Origin: Pelobacter sp.
Lineage (GTDB): Bacteria; Desulfobacterota; Desulfuromonadia; Geobacterales; Pseudopelobacteraceae
Reading direction: 5' to 3'
Length of the DNA: 64,000 bases
NCBI GenBank assembly: GCA_030824515.1
Contig: JAVBXN010000057.1
Coordinates: forward strand, 82,105 to 146,104
In this document: in pieces, positions 26,829 to 35,604 of the stretch
How the letters are laid out: each line of letters starts with the position of its first letter
Position numbering within the stretch: position 1 is the stretch's first letter
Made by a program: the position numbers and the translations under genes
Notes under the pieces: generated by a model
Seen by the model: only the letters and a program-made list of their open reading frames with translations
Told to the model about the DNA's origin: nothing
Database searches by the model: none

Positions 26829-27674
26829 CTAGGTTGCCGGGAGCTGGTCTTCTATTTTGATTTTTTTCTTACCGAAGATCAGGGCAACCCAGATACTGAT
26901 CTCGTACATCAGGTAGAGCGGAATCATGATCACGAACATCGTGATCAGGTCGGCGTGGAAGGCGGCAATAATCGAGCTGGCCAGCAGCGCGTATTTACGT
27001 TTCGGTGCCAGGAATTCGTAGCTGACGATTCCGAAACGCGACAAAAGCAGTGTCAGCACCGGCAGTTCGAAGATCAGGCCGAAGACCAGGATCAGCCGCA
27101 GGCAGAAATTGATATAGGCGCTGATGTTGAACCAGCTCTGCAGCCCCTCCGCCTCATAGGAAAGCGAAAAATTGATGATCACCGGCCAGATGATCACCAG
27201 AAAGAACATGGCGCCGACGCAGAAGGTAAGCGTGGCCGCGGTGACAAACGGCATCACCATCCGCCGTTCACGGCGGGTCAGCCCTGGAGCGATGAACAGC
27301 CAGATCTGGTAGAACACTATCGGCAGAGCCAGGATGAATCCGGCCAGCATCGAGATCTTGCACTGAATGAAGAACGGTTCCAGGGGAGCGCTGTAGTTGA
27401 GAGGTCTCAGCTTCTGGGGCGCATTGATTTCCTGCTCCAGTTTGTAGCGGGTGTACATCGAAGGGGCCAGTTCCTTGACCTTCAGATAGACATCTTTTTT
27501 GATATCGGTCAGATAGGTCTTGCCGGTCAACGGCTTTTCCACAAACCTCATCAGATCGTTGGAGTAGTTCCAGGCCACCCCCATGCCGACCACGACAGCA
27601 ACCACGATAATAATCAGCCGCTTGCGCAGCTCGACCAGATGCTCGATAAACGGCACTACCTTTTCTTCGCTCAT
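26829..27674 (-). CDS. tatC: Twin-arginine translocase subunit TatC
   Basis: TatC is the receptor for folded proteins with twin-arginine signals. Six hydrophobic helices are evident, with FIEHLVELRKRL at the N-terminus (the conserved HLxELRxR motif). The first periplasmic loop is longer than in E. coli, with about 70 residues including MYTRYKLEQEINAP. ATG 27674 is preceded by AGGAAAG; upstream ATGs would add 8 or 16 residues. Length is 281 residues. No tatA is seen next to it. Confidence 0.93.
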   Translation of the reverse strand: MSEEKVVPFIEHLVELRKRLIIIVVAVVVGMGVAWNYSNDLMRFVEKPLTGKTYLTDIKKDVYLKVKELAPSMYTRYKLEQEINAPQKLRPLNYSAPLEPFFIQCKISMLAGFILALPIVFYQIWLFIAPGLTRRERRMVMPFVTAATLTFCVGAMFFLVIIWPVIINFSLSYEAEGLQSWFNISAYINFCLRLILVFGLIFELPVLTLLLSRFGIVSYEFLAPKRKYALLASSIIAAFHADLITMFVIMIPLYLMYEISIWVALIFGKKKIKIEDQLPAT

Positions 27675-27774
27675 GCTTCTTTCCTGATCCCCGTACATGG
27701 ATATTGTGTGTCTGCCGCCCATTTCCTACCACAGCGGCGTATTGTCGCGCAACCTGATTCGGCATGGACGGCCA

Positions 27775-30093
27775 TTATCGCCGTTTCCTGTCCCCTGTCC
27801 GCCCCTTGCCACCAGCACCGCCCTTGCCGGTGCCACGGGAGTGTTCAGCGCCCCCCTTATCTATCCGTGGCTGTATGCCCGAAGGACGCTTGCCACGCAG
27901 CGGTATTCGCGGGTATTCTTCAGTTGCAGCCGACTGCGGTGCTGTTCCACTTTGGGGTGAAGATGATACATGCGCCGCCAGTACGAACTCGATCCGGCGC
28001 GTGGCTGGAGATACGGAAGCCACCTTGACCCGCGCCACATCGCCGATGCGGAATACACGCCGCGAATGCTGGCCGATCAGCGAGTGCTGCTTCTCGACAA
28101 AATTGTACAGGTCATCCGCCAGGGTCGAGACATGCACCAACCCCTCGACGAACAGCTCCTCCAGCTCCACAAAAAAACCGAAGCCGGTCACCCCCGAAAT
28201 GTAACCGTCAAACTCTTCTCCCAGGTGTTGCTGCATATACTGCAGTTTTTTCATCTCGACCACGTCCCGCTCGGCCTCCATCGCCACCCGCTCCCGCTTG
28301 CTGGTATGCTCGGCAACCTCTCCCAGACGTTCGGTGGCAATGGCAAGCAGTTTCGACGGGCGCTTCTCTTCGCCTCCGGCCAAAAGCGCCGCCTTCAATA
28401 TGCGATGCACGACAAGGTCGGGATAACGGCGGATCGGCGAGGTAAAGTGGCAGTAGCAGGCCGAGGCCAGCCCGAAATGCCCCACGTTTTCGGCGGCGTA
28501 GCGGGCCTGTTTCATACAGCGCAGCAGCGCATAGTTGACCATGCGCTCTTCGGGACGGCCATCGGCCTGCGCCAGCAGGCGCTGCAACTCCAGCGGGTTG
28601 ACCCTGTCGTCCACCAGTGCAAACTCATAACCGAATCCGAAGACAAACTCCCGGAAGGTGTTCAACTTGGCCGGGTCGGGATTCTCGTGGACACGATACA
28701 GGAATGGAATGTCCCGCGAGGTGATGAAACTTGCTACCGCTTCATTGGCGGCCAGCATGAACTCCTCGATCAGCTGGTGGGCCAGGTTGCGTTCGGCGCG
28801 GATGATCCCCTCGGTCTGGCCGGTCAGGCCGATGATGATCTCCGGTTCGGGCAGGTCGAAGTCGATGCTGCCCCGTTTTTTGCGCATCTGCTGCAGAGAG
28901 AGGGCCAATGCCTTCATATTCATCAGCATGTCGATCAACGGCCTGTATTTGTCCGCTGTTTCCCGGTCGTCATCGACGATGATCTTCTTGACTATGGTGT
29001 AGGTCAGGCGGGCCGAGCTTTTGATGACGCTGGGGTAAAAAGTCGATTCCAGCATTGTGCCCAAGGAATCGAAGAGCATCTCGGCCGTCATCGTCAGTCG
29101 CTCAACCTGCGGATTGAGCGAGCAGATGCCGTTGGACAGGCGCTCCGGCAGCATCGGTATGCAGCGGTCCGGAAAATAGACCGACGTACCGCGCAGATAG
29201 GCCTCGCGATCCAGCGGGCTGTCTTTTTTTACATAGTGCGACACATCGGCGATCGAGACCCACAAGCGAAAGTTGTCACCCTCGCGGCGCAGGGAAACGG
29301 CATCATCGAAATCACGGGCGGTTTCGCCGTCAATCGTCACGGTCTGCATATTGCGCAGATCGGTCCTGCCCTTCAAATCATCGGCCGAGACCGTCTCGGC
29401 AATCCCTTCGGCCTCGTCCAGCACACCCTTTTCGAAGATATGCGGCAGATCGAAACGACGGATCACCGACTGCACCTCAACCTCCGGATCATCCGGCCAT
29501 CCCAGCACCTCCACGACCCGCCCTTCCGCGGGACGGCCGCCAATCGGGTAGCGGGTCAACTCGGCCACGACCTGATGACCGTCCTCGGCCGCCCCGCGCC
29601 CCTTGACCGGGATCTCCACCACCAGGTTGAGGCGCTGGTCCTCGGGAATGACGATCGCTCCGCGCCGGGTTTCCTCGTATCGGCCGACGACGCGGCTGGT
29701 GGCCCGCTCCAGAACAGCCACGACCCGGCCGTCCAGCTTGTTGCCACCCATCCGGCTCCGCTCCGAGGTAGTTTCCACCAGGTCGCCATGCAGAGCCCCT
29801 TTCAGCTGTTTTGACGGGATGAAGACATCCTCGCCACCAGATTCGGGGGTCACGAAACCATAACCGTCACGGTGAACAGATATGCGGCCACGCACAGTTC
29901 TGAGCGGTCCCGCCAGTGCATAGGCGTTCCCCTTCAGCCGGACTATCTCGCCGTCAGCGGCCATATCTTCCAGCATGTTTTTCAGTTCGCGCTTGACGTG
30001 GCTCCCGCCGAATTCCCGTACCAGAACGGCAAAATGGGACGTCCCTTCCCGCTGTTTGAAATATTCCAGAATATGTTTCTTCGTAAGGTTCAT
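27775..30093 (-). CDS. rnr: Ribonuclease R
   Basis: RNase R degrades structured RNA from the 3' end. Order: winged-helix N-terminus (about 1-65), cold-shock-type OB domains (to about 240), the RNB catalytic domain with DFDDAVSL at about 259-266 as metal-binding acidic motif and HYTSPIRRYPDL-type segment FTSPIRRYPDLVVHR near 560-575, then an S1 domain, and a Gly/Lys/Arg-rich tail of about 40 residues typical of RNA binding. Length is 772 residues. It is co-oriented with tatC, 100 bases apart. Confidence 0.94.
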   Translation of the reverse strand: MNLTKKHILEYFKQREGTSHFAVLVREFGGSHVKRELKNMLEDMAADGEIVRLKGNAYALAGPLRTVRGRISVHRDGYGFVTPESGGEDVFIPSKQLKGALHGDLVETTSERSRMGGNKLDGRVVAVLERATSRVVGRYEETRRGAIVIPEDQRLNLVVEIPVKGRGAAEDGHQVVAELTRYPIGGRPAEGRVVEVLGWPDDPEVEVQSVIRRFDLPHIFEKGVLDEAEGIAETVSADDLKGRTDLRNMQTVTIDGETARDFDDAVSLRREGDNFRLWVSIADVSHYVKKDSPLDREAYLRGTSVYFPDRCIPMLPERLSNGICSLNPQVERLTMTAEMLFDSLGTMLESTFYPSVIKSSARLTYTIVKKIIVDDDRETADKYRPLIDMLMNMKALALSLQQMRKKRGSIDFDLPEPEIIIGLTGQTEGIIRAERNLAHQLIEEFMLAANEAVASFITSRDIPFLYRVHENPDPAKLNTFREFVFGFGYEFALVDDRVNPLELQRLLAQADGRPEERMVNYALLRCMKQARYAAENVGHFGLASACYCHFTSPIRRYPDLVVHRILKAALLAGGEEKRPSKLLAIATERLGEVAEHTSKRERVAMEAERDVVEMKKLQYMQQHLGEEFDGYISGVTGFGFFVELEELFVEGLVHVSTLADDLYNFVEKQHSLIGQHSRRVFRIGDVARVKVASVSPATRRIEFVLAAHVSSSPQSGTAPQSAATEEYPRIPLRGKRPSGIQPRIDKGGAEHSRGTGKGGAGGKGRTGDRKRR

Positions 30094-30186
30094 TAGGATT
30101 CCGCCCTGTTAATTGTGTTGTTCGGTCTTTCGCGGGATGATATGCTTTTCCGGCAGATTTTGCGACCACTTTCCTGATCGGAACTC

Positions 30187-30996
30187 ATGATGAAACGCAG
30201 TACCCTGCTTTATTTTATTGTATCACTGACACTCTCGTCAGCACTTTGCACTGCCGCGGAATCAGCCGGGCCGGACCTCAGCGAACTGACCGCCACAACG
30301 GATGCAATTGTTCATGACAAAGCCTCCCCCCCCCCCTGCAAGGCCTACAACGAGCTGAACAACGGCATCCGGGACGGCAGGATCGGCAGGTCGGCGGCAC
30401 GGGCCGAACTGATGCGCATCCTGGCTGCGGTGCGAGAGGAGTATTACCTGCGTGGCGGCAGGGACCACGACGAGAATGAATGGGTTTTCCCGGTGGCCGG
30501 TTACGACTTGCACGCCATCGACGGCAGCCGCACCCACGGGTTTGTGGCGGGTGGATATGATTTTTTCAGCGGAAACCGTCACGGCGGCCATCCGGCCCTG
30601 GACATCTTCATCAGGGATCACAACCATGACAATCTTGACGACCGAACCGGCAAGCCGGTCAGGGTGCTGTCCATGACCGGCGGTATCGTGGTGGCGCTGG
30701 AGAATGAATGGGAACACTCCAGCAAACTGCGGGGAGGGAAATATATCTGGGTATACGAACCTGCCGGCGAACTCCTGGTCTACTATGCCCACAACGATCA
30801 GTTGCTGGTTGAACTGGGCCAGGTTGTCCGCCCCGGCACCCCGCTGGCAACAGTAGGCCGCAGCGGCTTGAACGCGGCCAAGCGACGCTCTCCGACCCAT
30901 TTGCACTTGAGCGTGCTGAAAGTGGAGGACGGGAAACCGCTGCCTCTAAACATATATGTAACGCTCAAACAAAGTATCAAAGCAGTCGCGCAATAA
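30187..30996 (+). CDS. Exported M23-family peptidase
   Basis: A signal peptide (about 1-23) leads to an M23/LytM-like domain. Zinc ligands are likely His135 and Asp139 in GGHPALDIF and the histidines of THLHLSVL near residue 245. Such enzymes cut peptidoglycan cross-links or peptides. Residues 48-51 are encoded by a run of eleven C at 30326-30336, which could mutate by slippage. The ATG pair at 30187/30190 follows GGAACTC. Divergent from rnr, so the 90-base gap holds both promoters. Confidence 0.82.
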   Translation: MMKRSTLLYFIVSLTLSSALCTAAESAGPDLSELTATTDAIVHDKASPPPCKAYNELNNGIRDGRIGRSAARAELMRILAAVREEYYLRGGRDHDENEWVFPVAGYDLHAIDGSRTHGFVAGGYDFFSGNRHGGHPALDIFIRDHNHDNLDDRTGKPVRVLSMTGGIVVALENEWEHSSKLRGGKYIWVYEPAGELLVYYAHNDQLLVELGQVVRPGTPLATVGRSGLNAAKRRSPTHLHLSVLKVEDGKPLPLNIYVTLKQSIKAVAQ

Positions 30997-31023
30997 AAAA
31001 GCCGTCCGATATTCCCGAACGGC
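30993..31023 (-). terminator. Terminator after the PilZ gene
   Basis: On the minus strand GCCGTTCGGG pairs with CCGGACGGC-like sequence and six to seven T follow (30993-31000). It lies between two convergent genes and is best read from the PilZ side. Confidence 0.65.
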
Positions 31024-31063
31024 CTGAACCTGAACCTATTGCATTATCCAATCCAAACAGGCG

Positions 31064-31786
31064 TTAACCCACAACATCCTTCAAGCCGTGAATAACTTCC
31101 ACCTGGCGTTGGAATACATAGCGCGATATCAACTGTTCCTGCTGTTTGTCGGGTGACACCTTGAACCGGCAACGATAGGGCGATGCCTGCCCGTCAACAT
31201 TCACCAGTGTCGCCGCCAGCTTCATCAGCACCTGTTTCTGCAGAACCAGATCCGGCAGCATGAACTGGATTGAAACATCGGTTCCGGCTTCGAGTTCCAG
31301 ATAGTGGTCTAGCTTCATGGCTACGCCCTGAACCGAAATGTCCAGCAACTTGCCGACGATCTCCAGCCCATCATGTACGATGGATGCATCCGCTGGAGGA
31401 TCCAGGTTCAGCCTGACCGCGTTGCGCTTTTCGGCCAGGATTTCGACATAGCACAGTTTATTGAGCGTCACTGCATGCTTCTTGACATTTACGTATTGAA
31501 CATGGGCGGCGATCGCATACGGAAACAGATTGCTGCGGATCAGGGTATAACGGTCGCCATCTATCGCAACCGCCTGTTGCGGATGGACATCAAGGTCCAG
31601 GGTTCCCCGCTCCACAGCCACTACCGTTGCGGGATACATGATCGGCAGACCCTTATGGTAATTGATCAGGGTTACCTTGGCCGCCTCTTTTGAAACCACC
31701 TTGTCATGAAAAGCCTTCAGGATCTCGGCCTGATCATCATCAAAGTTTTTCTGTATGCGCGTGGTGTAAAGGCTTGTGAAGTCCAT
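31064..31786 (-). CDS. PilZ-domain protein, probable c-di-GMP receptor
   Basis: The c-di-GMP-binding signature is complete: RNAVR at residues 121-125 (RxxxR) and DISVQG at 149-154 ((D/N)xSxxG). The N-terminal 110 residues form a YcgR-N-like region of unknown role. Length is 240 residues. It likely links c-di-GMP to motility or surface behaviour, but the partner is unknown. Confidence 0.87.
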   Translation of the reverse strand: MDFTSLYTTRIQKNFDDDQAEILKAFHDKVVSKEAAKVTLINYHKGLPIMYPATVVAVERGTLDLDVHPQQAVAIDGDRYTLIRSNLFPYAIAAHVQYVNVKKHAVTLNKLCYVEILAEKRNAVRLNLDPPADASIVHDGLEIVGKLLDISVQGVAMKLDHYLELEAGTDVSIQFMLPDLVLQKQVLMKLAATLVNVDGQASPYRCRFKVSPDKQQEQLISRYVFQRQVEVIHGLKDVVG

Positions 31787-31896
31787 TGGTTACCGTACCC
31801 TGATCTGAAGTGTTCATAAAATAATAAACCGCCCGCAGTTGTATCATAATAATTATAAAAAACAATGCGCGAATATATGGAGCACCAGAGTTTCAA

Positions 31897-32886
31897 CTAT
31901 CCTTCGGCCAGTCTGCTTTCCCAGCGCCAGGCGTCATTAACGATCGTCTTCAGACTGTCGAAGCGTGGCTGCCAGCCGGTCAACTGCCGGATCTTGTCGG
32001 CTTTTGCTACCAGCGAGGCTGGGTCGCCCGGACGTCGCTCCGCTTCCAGTATCGCAAAATCGATTCCGCTGACCTCTTTAACCACCTCAAGCACTTCCCG
32101 CACGCTGCTGCCCCGGCCGTAGCCCACATTCATCGCGGTGGACTCGCCGCCGGTGCCCAGGTACTCCAGCGCATGCAGATGGGCGGAGGCCAGATCCTCG
32201 ATATGGATGTAGTCGCGGATACCGGTCCCGTCGGGCGTGGGATAATCGCTGCCGTAGACACTGATGTTTGCCCGCATCCCCAGCGCCGCCTGACAAGCCA
32301 CCTTGATCAGGTGTGTCGCCTCTGGAGTGCGCTGCCCCATACGCGCCTGCGGATCGGCGCCGGCCACGTTGAAATAGCGCAGCGCGACATAGCGCATGCC
32401 GTGCGCCGCGGCCACATCCCGCAGCATCCATTCACTCATCAGCTTGGAGGTGCCATAGGGATTGATCGGCGACAGCTCGCTTTCCTCGGAGGCAGCCCCC
32501 CCCTCGGGAAATCCGTAGACGGCGGCTGTACTTGAGAAGACGAAGCGTTCCACGCCGTGCTTGACGCAGGTTTCCAGCAGACTAAGAGTGTTTTTGGTGT
32601 TGTTGCCGTAGTATTTCAGCGGCTTGGAAACCGATTCGGGAGCGATAATAGCGGCGGCAAAATGCAGCACCGTTTTAAACTGGTGCCTGGTGAAAAGTGC
32701 ATCCAAGTTTTCCCTGTCAGCCAGATCGCCCTCAACCAGCTCTTCCCCATGGATCAGGGCGTCGCGAAAACCGGTGGAGAGGTTGTCATATACCACGACC
32801 GTGCGGCCCGATTCCGAAAGCTGGCGGACTACGTGGCTGCCGATATAGCCGCAGCCGCCAACTACGAGGATTTTATCTGTCATCAT
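31897..32886 (-). CDS. galE: UDP-glucose 4-epimerase
   Basis: GalE interconverts UDP-glucose and UDP-galactose through an NAD-bound keto intermediate. The NAD motif is GGCGYIGSH (10-18), and the catalytic set is Ser/Thr around 119-120, Tyr144 and Lys148 (YGTSK). The substrate-side DYIHIEDLA segment is also conserved. Length is 329 residues. It follows the TIM-barrel gene by 29 bases, supplying sugar nucleotides for surface polysaccharides. Confidence 0.94.
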   Translation of the reverse strand: MMTDKILVVGGCGYIGSHVVRQLSESGRTVVVYDNLSTGFRDALIHGEELVEGDLADRENLDALFTRHQFKTVLHFAAAIIAPESVSKPLKYYGNNTKNTLSLLETCVKHGVERFVFSSTAAVYGFPEGGAASEESELSPINPYGTSKLMSEWMLRDVAAAHGMRYVALRYFNVAGADPQARMGQRTPEATHLIKVACQAALGMRANISVYGSDYPTPDGTGIRDYIHIEDLASAHLHALEYLGTGGESTAMNVGYGRGSSVREVLEVVKEVSGIDFAILEAERRPGDPASLVAKADKIRQLTGWQPRFDSLKTIVNDAWRWESRLAEG

Positions 32887-32915
32887 CTATCTCCTGGATT
32901 TTGATTGATTTCTGT

Positions 32916-33683
32916 CTACACGTATTTTTCGATATTGGAGAGCGCGCGCTGCAGACGCTCGGTGCTGTGTGCCTCTATGGTCCAGACCGCCTCGGGAGCG
33001 TAACTGGTAAGCAGCGGAAAGAACCCGGCAAAATCGATACTCCCCTCACCCACCGGCAGATGTTCATCACTGCGGCCATTGTTGTCGTGAATATGACTCT
33101 CGGCAATATAGGGGCCGAGCTCGCTGAACCACTCCTCCATGGAAACGGTCTTGAACATGTTCCAGTGCCCTACGTCAAAACAGTGGCGGAAACAGGGATC
33201 GTCAATTGCGTCCAGCAGCGCCTTGATCGTGGAAGGCTCCTTTTCAAAGATGTTTTCTACCGCCAGGATCGTTCCCAGCTCGCGGGCCCTTGGCACGAAT
33301 TCGCGCCAGAATTCGATGCTGTTCTTCAGCCACACCAGGCTGTTGTCGCCATAGTGCAGATCATCGTAACCGGGGTGAACCACGATCACCCTGGGACGGA
33401 GCAGCTCCGCGGCGCGCATCACCTGCCGGATGCGATTGCGGGTGGCTTCACGGATACTCGAATCGATCGCCCCCGGGTTGAGATCCATGAACGGCGCATG
33501 GATGGTTGTCGCCAACCCGGCTTCATGCAGCACGCTGGCGTGGGAGGCCAGTTCTTCCCAGACCAGGCTGTCAAGTGAATCGGCTGAAAAGAACACTTCC
33601 GGATTGACCCGGTAACTGATCGCGTATTCCAGATGTTCGGCCAGGCGGGCATAGGGGACATGGGCGTGTATTGACTGTTTCAT
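32916..33683 (-). CDS. Sugar phosphate isomerase/epimerase-like TIM-barrel protein
   Basis: The fold is of the xylose-isomerase-like barrel superfamily. Typical metal-site segments are IHAPFMDLN, VVHPGYDD, AVENIFE, CFDVGHWN and SHIHDNNG, with histidines, glutamates and aspartates placed for one or two metals. Length is 255 residues. It overlaps the channel gene's end by four bases and is followed by galE. The substrate, probably a sugar or endonuclease IV-like ligand, is unresolved. Confidence 0.72.
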   Translation of the reverse strand: MKQSIHAHVPYARLAEHLEYAISYRVNPEVFFSADSLDSLVWEELASHASVLHEAGLATTIHAPFMDLNPGAIDSSIREATRNRIRQVMRAAELLRPRVIVVHPGYDDLHYGDNSLVWLKNSIEFWREFVPRARELGTILAVENIFEKEPSTIKALLDAIDDPCFRHCFDVGHWNMFKTVSMEEWFSELGPYIAESHIHDNNGRSDEHLPVGEGSIDFAGFFPLLTSYAPEAVWTIEAHSTERLQRALSNIEKYV

Positions 33684-34723
33684 TGGTGCTCTTTCCGATG
33701 TTTTTTTATTACCGAGTCAGTGGCGGTGCGTTCAACCAGATCCTCAAGCTTGGCAATGGACTGCGGTTCTCCAAGCACGATCAGCGTATCGCCCCCCTCG
33801 ATTTTGGCCTGGGAATGGGGGTTAAAGACCATTTTGCCGTGGGACTTCTTGATGCCGACGATAATTACACCGATCTCCTTGCGGAAACCGGAACTGACCA
33901 GGGTCTCGCCGGCAAAGGCGGAATGATCCGGGATGGTGATCTCTTCCATCTGCAGATCCATATGTTCGCTGCCGGTGGCGATCTCGATAAAATCCACCAC
34001 GTTGGGACGCAGGACCGACTGTGCCATCCTGCTGCCGCCGATAATGTAGGGCGAGACGACCTTGTTTGCGCCGGCGCGCTTGAGCTTGATATCGGAGCCC
34101 TCTTCACCGGAGCGGGCCAGGATGTAAAGATCCGGGTTCAAACCCCTGGCGGTCAGGGTTATATAGACATTTTCCGTGTCCGAGGTAACCACTGAAATCA
34201 GCCCCTTGGCGCGCTTGATGCCGGCCTTGAGCAGTGTTTCATCCAGCGTGGCATCCCCCCGCATGTGGAGATACCCCTCCTCATTGAGTTTTTCCATCGT
34301 CTCTACATTCTTCTCCACAATTACGAACGGCAACTCGTTGGCCTTGAACTCCTTGCAGATCAACGAGCCTATCCGGCCGAAGCCGCAGATAATATAATGG
34401 CCATGAAGCGCCTCGATCATCTTTTCCACTCTTTTCCTCCCCATGATCCGCTGGATCTGCCCCTCGAACATGATCTGGGCCAGACTGCCGACAATATAAC
34501 CAAGAACGCTGACACCCACCACTATCAGTATCATCGTGAAGATCTTGCCGTTATCGGACAGGTCGTGGATCTCTTTGAATCCGACGGTTCCCAAAGTAAT
34601 AACCGTCATGTAAAGCGCGTCAAGAAAACGCCAGCTTTCAATGACCATGAAACCGCTGGTCCCAACCGAAACCAGCATCAGCAGGACAAAAATCGATATT
34701 TTCAGATGACGTACTGGATCCAT
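33680..34723 (-). CDS. Two-TM potassium channel with RCK domains
   Basis: Two hydrophobic helices (about 7-29 and 59-82) flank a pore loop with filter-like TLGTVGF at 43-49; the standard TVGYGD has become TVGFKE, so selectivity or conductance could differ. A Rossmann RCK domain follows, with GFGRIG at about 114-119 binding a nucleotide, and a C-terminal RCK_C domain ends the protein. The layout resembles MthK. Length is 347 residues. Confidence 0.85.
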   Translation of the reverse strand: MDPVRHLKISIFVLLMLVSVGTSGFMVIESWRFLDALYMTVITLGTVGFKEIHDLSDNGKIFTMILIVVGVSVLGYIVGSLAQIMFEGQIQRIMGRKRVEKMIEALHGHYIICGFGRIGSLICKEFKANELPFVIVEKNVETMEKLNEEGYLHMRGDATLDETLLKAGIKRAKGLISVVTSDTENVYITLTARGLNPDLYILARSGEEGSDIKLKRAGANKVVSPYIIGGSRMAQSVLRPNVVDFIEIATGSEHMDLQMEEITIPDHSAFAGETLVSSGFRKEIGVIIVGIKKSHGKMVFNPHSQAKIEGGDTLIVLGEPQSIAKLEDLVERTATDSVIKKHRKEHQ

Positions 34724-34860
34724 AAGTTGGTCAGATTACCTGCAAGGGCTCCAAAACACAAGCGGCTTTCTTAACAGCGCCACTGAGACAATCCGGATGG
34801 TTTTATAAAAATTGAGCCGCGCAATTCAATAAATAAAACTGCTAATACACATAGTTAAGA

Positions 34861-34888
34861 TTGACAAATACTGCATACTGTATACAAT
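34861..34888 (+). promoter_or_regulatory. gntR promoter with palindrome on its -10
   Basis: TTGACA at 34861-34866 and TACAAT at 34883-34888 are spaced 16 bases. The perfect palindrome TGTATACA (34879-34886) sits on the -10 box. GntR-family FCD regulators often bind such TGTATACA-like sites, so autorepression is likely. Confidence 0.55.
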
Positions 34889-34920
34889 GTTGCAAAAAAG
34901 CCCCCGGAGTCATACCTATT

Positions 34921-35604
34921 ATGAAAAAGCCCATGGAAAAACACCTGACACTTCGTGAAAAAATCCTTGAACATATCCGCGACGCCATAATTTCAGGACG
35001 ACTCAAGGCTGGCAGCAAAGTATCAGAACCGGAACTGGCCGAACAATACGGCATCAGTCGCACCCCGATCCGCGAAGCATTCCGCCAGTTGGAGGCAGAA
35101 GGGTACCTGACCGTGATTCCGCGCCGTGGCGCCGTGGTCAGCGAGTTCAGCCAGAAGGATGTCGAAGAGTTCTATGCCATCAAGAGCATCATGGAGGGCT
35201 ATGCCGCGCGGCGAGCCTGCCTGAAGCTCAGCAAGAAAGACCTTGACCGCCTGGAGGCGATCAATGACAAACTGGCGGAACTGGCCAGGCATAACGACAT
35301 CAAACATTTTTTCAAGGTTCACAGCGACTTCCATGACCTTTTCATAAAAGCAGCCGACAATGAAAAACTCCGCGAACTTATCGCGGGACTGGTGACAAGA
35401 TTCCAGCGTCTTCGATTCATGTCGCTCAGCCTTCCGGGCAGAATGGAAATCTCGGTTCAGGAACATCAGAAGATTATCGACGCTTTCCGCAAGAGAGACG
35501 CCGACATGGCCGAGGATCTGGTGCGCAAGAATGCCGAATATGGCGGACAGGTTCTGATGGGAGCGGCGATCCCGGTATCAATCAGATCACAGATGGATGT
35601 CTAG
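34921..35604 (+). CDS. GntR-family (FCD) transcriptional regulator
   Basis: The winged-helix domain reads LREKILEHIRDAIISGRLKAGSKVSEPELAEQYGISRTPIREAFRQLEAEGYL, the classic GntR N-terminus. The helical C-terminal FCD effector domain follows with a conserved EHQKIIDAF segment. ATG 34921 was chosen as it starts the conserved part; the frame extends upstream but without a clear ribosome site. It ends eight bases into selA, so it is probably co-transcribed with selA and ispD. The effector, a small carboxylate in many relatives, is unknown. Confidence 0.88.
   Translation: MKKPMEKHLTLREKILEHIRDAIISGRLKAGSKVSEPELAEQYGISRTPIREAFRQLEAEGYLTVIPRRGAVVSEFSQKDVEEFYAIKSIMEGYAARRACLKLSKKDLDRLEAINDKLAELARHNDIKHFFKVHSDFHDLFIKAADNEKLRELIAGLVTRFQRLRFMSLSLPGRMEISVQEHQKIIDAFRKRDADMAEDLVRKNAEYGGQVLMGAAIPVSIRSQMDV

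Noticed and set aside
27970..29814. Long open frame on the strand opposite rnr
   Set aside because: It is wholly antisense to a well-supported RNase R gene; the GC-rich codon bias creates open antisense frames and the peptide has no recognisable domain.
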